A stretch of DNA of 7,634 bases from Actinomycetota bacterium (GTDB lineage: Bacteria > Actinomycetota > Acidimicrobiia > Acidimicrobiales > Ilumatobacteraceae), in contig VERK01000104.1 in assembly GCA_018882725.1 (NCBI GenBank), positions 1 to 7,634 of the forward strand. Reading direction: 5' to 3'. The notes under the pieces are model-generated. The model ran no database searches. It was not told the origin of the DNA and was given only the letters and a program-made list of their open reading frames with translations. This document shows positions 6,195 through 7,634 of this stretch, in pieces; within the stretch, counting starts at the first letter, position 1; each line of letters begins with the position of its first letter. The translations under genes and the position numbers were made by a program.

Positions 6195-7459
6195 GTCCGT
6201 CCAACCCGCAGCCGCTGCGCATCGTCGTGGTGTGCCCGCATTTCGAACCCGACACCGCACCCACCGGCGTGGTGATGACGCGCATCGTTTACGAATTGGC
6301 CGCGCTTGGACATCACGTGCACGTGGTGTCGACGTTGCCGTGGTACGCCAAACACCGGGTGGAGGAGTCGTGGGCGACCACCACCTGGCGCACTCGCACA
6401 CAAGTGTGCGAGTGGGGGAGCATCACGCGACTCGATCCGTTCGCTGGCTCCGACAAGCGCAACCTGGTGCGTCGCGCGCTCGGTTTCATCGGCTTCTCCG
6501 TCACGGCGGCGGTGGCCGGATGTCGCGTCGCTCGTCGGCAGAAGATCGACGCGGTGTTCGCCATGTCGCCACCGCTCACGTTGGGTGTGACGGGTTGGGT
6601 GATCGCCAAGGTGCGCCGCGCCCGCTTGGTGGTCAACATCCAAGACGTGTTCCCCGACGCCGCCGTCGAGACCGGAGCCATTCGCAATCGCGGGGTCATC
6701 GCCGCCGCCCGTGTGCTCGAGAAGTGGGTGTATCGGCGGGCCGCAGCAGTGACGGTTTTGTCGGACGATCTGGCCGAGAATCTGCGGGCCAAAGTTCCGA
6801 CGGCTCGACGCGACACGATCGTGGTCATTCCGAATTTCGTCGACACCGACGCGATCGTTCCGCTCGATCGCCTCACCAACTACCGCCACGAGCTCGGCAT
6901 CGACGATCGGCCGGTGGTGATGTACGCGGGCAACGTGGGCTTCTCGCAGTCACTCCCGTTGCTGCTCGCGGCGGCTCGACATCGTCCCGACCTGTGGTTC
7001 GTCATCAATGGTGAGGGCTCGGCTCGATACTCGCTCGAAGAATCGGCCCGTGATCTCGCCAATGTGCGCTTCGCCGACTATCAGCCGGCCAACCGATTGC
7101 CCGAGGTGCTCGCCACCGCCGATCTGCACGTGATTCCACTCAAGCGTGGGCTCGGTCGGGTCAGCGTGCCGTCGAAGACGTACTCGATCATGGCGGCGGG
7201 TCGTCCGGCGTTGGCTGCGATCGATCCCGACACCGAGGTTCCGCGACTCCTGGCCCGATCGGGCGGTGGAGTCAGCGTCGACCCTGATGACGAGGACGCC
7301 TTCTGCGCCGCCCTCAGCGACATGGTCGACCATCCCGAGCGTCTCGTCGACATGGGTCACAAAGCGCGGGCGCACGTGCTGGGCAACGTCTCACCGCGTG
7401 CGGTGGGTGAGGCCTATTCCGCGGTGCTTGCCCACCGCTCCCGTGACCGGCGGGCCTGA
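6191..7459 (+). CDS. WbuB-like GT4 glycosyltransferase, third of three
   Basis: The 422-residue protein matches the WbuB-like branch of GT4, whose characterised members add amino-sugars such as N-acetyl-L-fucosamine during O-antigen or capsule synthesis. Motifs in order: CPHFEPDTAPTG (15-26), GHHVHVVSTLPWY (40-52), SPPLTLGVTGW (126-136), VVNIQDVFPDAAVETGAI (147-164), PNFVDTD (214-220), MYAGNVGFSQSL (244-255), NVRFADYQPANRLPEVL (291-307), and ADLHVIPLKRGLG (310-322) leading to VPSKTYSIMAAGRP (326-339). As usual in this branch, the C-terminal motif is SK-x(4)-M-x-AG rather than E-x7-E. ATG 6191 overlaps the previous TGA as ATGA; the frame is open back to 6056, but conserved sequence begins only after 6191. 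A weak GGGG at 6184-6187 may serve as RBS. It probably follows the two upstream enzymes in the same glycan pathway. A strong inverted repeat (6391-6414) lies within codons 67-75. The assignment to the branch is firm; the donor sugar is inferred only. Confidence 0.92.
   Translation: MSPSNPQPLRIVVVCPHFEPDTAPTGVVMTRIVYELAALGHHVHVVSTLPWYAKHRVEESWATTTWRTRTQVCEWGSITRLDPFAGSDKRNLVRRALGFIGFSVTAAVAGCRVARRQKIDAVFAMSPPLTLGVTGWVIAKVRRARLVVNIQDVFPDAAVETGAIRNRGVIAAARVLEKWVYRRAAAVTVLSDDLAENLRAKVPTARRDTIVVIPNFVDTDAIVPLDRLTNYRHELGIDDRPVVMYAGNVGFSQSLPLLLAAARHRPDLWFVINGEGSARYSLEESARDLANVRFADYQPANRLPEVLATADLHVIPLKRGLGRVSVPSKTYSIMAAGRPALAAIDPDTEVPRLLARSGGGVSVDPDDEDAFCAALSDMVDHPERLVDMGHKARAHVLGNVSPRAVGEAYSAVLAHRSRDRRA
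6391..6414. repeat. Inverted repeat with 11-bp perfect arms inside the third glycosyltransferase gene
   Basis: CACTCGCACAC (6391-6401) and GTGTGCGAGTG (6404-6414) are exact reverse complements separated by AA. In RNA this would give a stem of about ten pairs with a tetraloop. It codes for RTRTQVCEW of the enzyme and is not followed by a U-tract, so it is not an intrinsic terminator. Its role, if any, is unknown. Confidence 0.85.
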
Positions 7460-7466
7460 CCCGATG

Positions 7467-7483
7467 ACCCTCTGAACGAGGGT
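7467..7483 (+). terminator. Short hairpin after the glycosyltransferase operon, possible terminator
   Basis: ACCCTC (7467-7472) pairs with GAGGGT (7478-7483) around a 5-nt loop, starting 7 nt after the stop of the third glycosyltransferase. It lacks a T-rich tail, as is common in high-GC actinobacteria, so it may attenuate transcription or be incidental. Confidence 0.4.
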
Positions 7484-7492
7484 TCGCCCAGG

Positions 7493-7498
7493 TAGCCT
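7493..7498 (+). promoter_or_regulatory. Candidate -10 element TAGCCT for the gene at 7508
   Basis: TAGCCT fits the TANNNT pattern of actinobacterial -10 elements and ends 9 nt before GTG 7508. The gap has no Shine-Dalgarno sequence (cgcttcctc), which fits a leaderless or nearly leaderless transcript. No good -35 match is visible. Confidence 0.4.
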
Positions 7499-7507
7499 CG
7501 CTTCCTC

Positions 7508-7634
7508 GTGGGTCCGAACGCCAAGTCATCCGGTCGCAATTCGGCGTCGCGCGTCGCGCGTCTCGCCGCCAAGGGCAAGGGAAAGAAGGTCCGCTTCAAG
7601 GGCGGCACTCTTTTCCCCGCTGTCGTGGTCGGCC
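7508..7634 (+). CDS. N-terminus of an unidentified, probably membrane-anchored protein (truncated by window end)
   Basis: Only 42 codons are visible from GTG 7508. The N-terminus is strongly basic (SRVARLAAKGKGKKVRFKGG, about residues 14-33) and then turns hydrophobic (TLFPAVVVG). This suggests a cytoplasmic positively charged tail followed by a transmembrane helix that continues beyond the window. It resembles, from memory, short actinobacterial hypothetical proteins with a basic tail, one membrane helix and an extracellular domain (DUF3105-like); that match is a low-confidence guess. The start is supported by the upstream TAGCCT element and by the absence of an earlier start with a better context. 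Whether it is functionally tied to the glycosyltransferases is unknown; the separate promoter candidate suggests an independent unit. Confidence 0.6.
   Translation, partial: MGPNAKSSGRNSASRVARLAAKGKGKKVRFKGGTLFPAVVVG

Noticed and set aside
5076..6401. A 441-codon open frame on the minus strand across the second glycosyltransferase gene
   Set aside because: It is antisense to a clear GT4 gene, its translation is rich in R, H, A and T without recognisable motifs, and such frames are common opposite GC-rich genes.
7542..7562. Short tandem GTCGCGC repeat near the window end
   Set aside because: It lies in the coding sequence of the 7508 gene, is only two to three units, and is expected from Arg/Val/Ala codons in GC-rich DNA.

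Overview
The window looks like chromosomal DNA from a high-GC Gram-positive bacterium of the Actinomycetota. An Acidimicrobiia-like lineage is my best guess, but it is only inference. The signs are GC-rich third codon positions in the right half, GTG start codons, several starts without a Shine-Dalgarno sequence but with a -10-like hexamer 6 to 9 nt upstream, and a large Sec-exported protein built from actinobacterial-type extracellular modules.

Left part (1-3429): a surface-protein locus. Positions 2-556 are the broken 3' end of a secreted-protein gene with two in-frame stops. It ends in an Ig-like domain. Its first ~255 bases are a diverged copy of an internal stretch of the next gene (1423-1680), so two paralogues of a mosaic exoprotein family sit in tandem and the upstream one appears dead. 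The intact gene at 661-3429 encodes a 922-residue exported protein. It has a signal peptide, N-terminal beta-rich modules, three cysteine-stapled InlB B-repeat-like units and a C-terminal beta-propeller-like region. No cell-wall anchor is visible.

Middle (3402-3932, minus strand): a compact NAD(P)H-dependent FMN reductase (flavodoxin-like fold). It runs convergently into the exoprotein gene with a 28-bp tail-to-tail overlap and is divergent from the glycosyltransferase operon across an 85-bp gap.

Right part (4018-7459): three GT4-type glycosyltransferases read in the same direction. They are joined by 4-nt stop/start overlaps (GTGA at 5094-5097, ATGA at 6191-6194), so they are almost certainly one translationally coupled operon. 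The first two have the E-x7-E motif, and the third is WbuB-like. Together they probably add successive sugars to a cell-surface polysaccharide or glycolipid; acceptor and sugars cannot be read from sequence. A short hairpin follows, then the start of a new gene at 7508 (42 codons visible) with a basic N-terminus leading into a hydrophobic stretch, probably a membrane-anchored protein.

I found no RNA genes, CRISPR arrays, insertion sequences or phage genes. The most notable items are the decayed tandem paralogue, the mosaic exoprotein, a 20-bp perfect palindrome holding one of the pseudogene's stop codons, and an 11-bp-arm inverted repeat inside the third glycosyltransferase gene. I do not see convincing evidence of a new multi-gene system.
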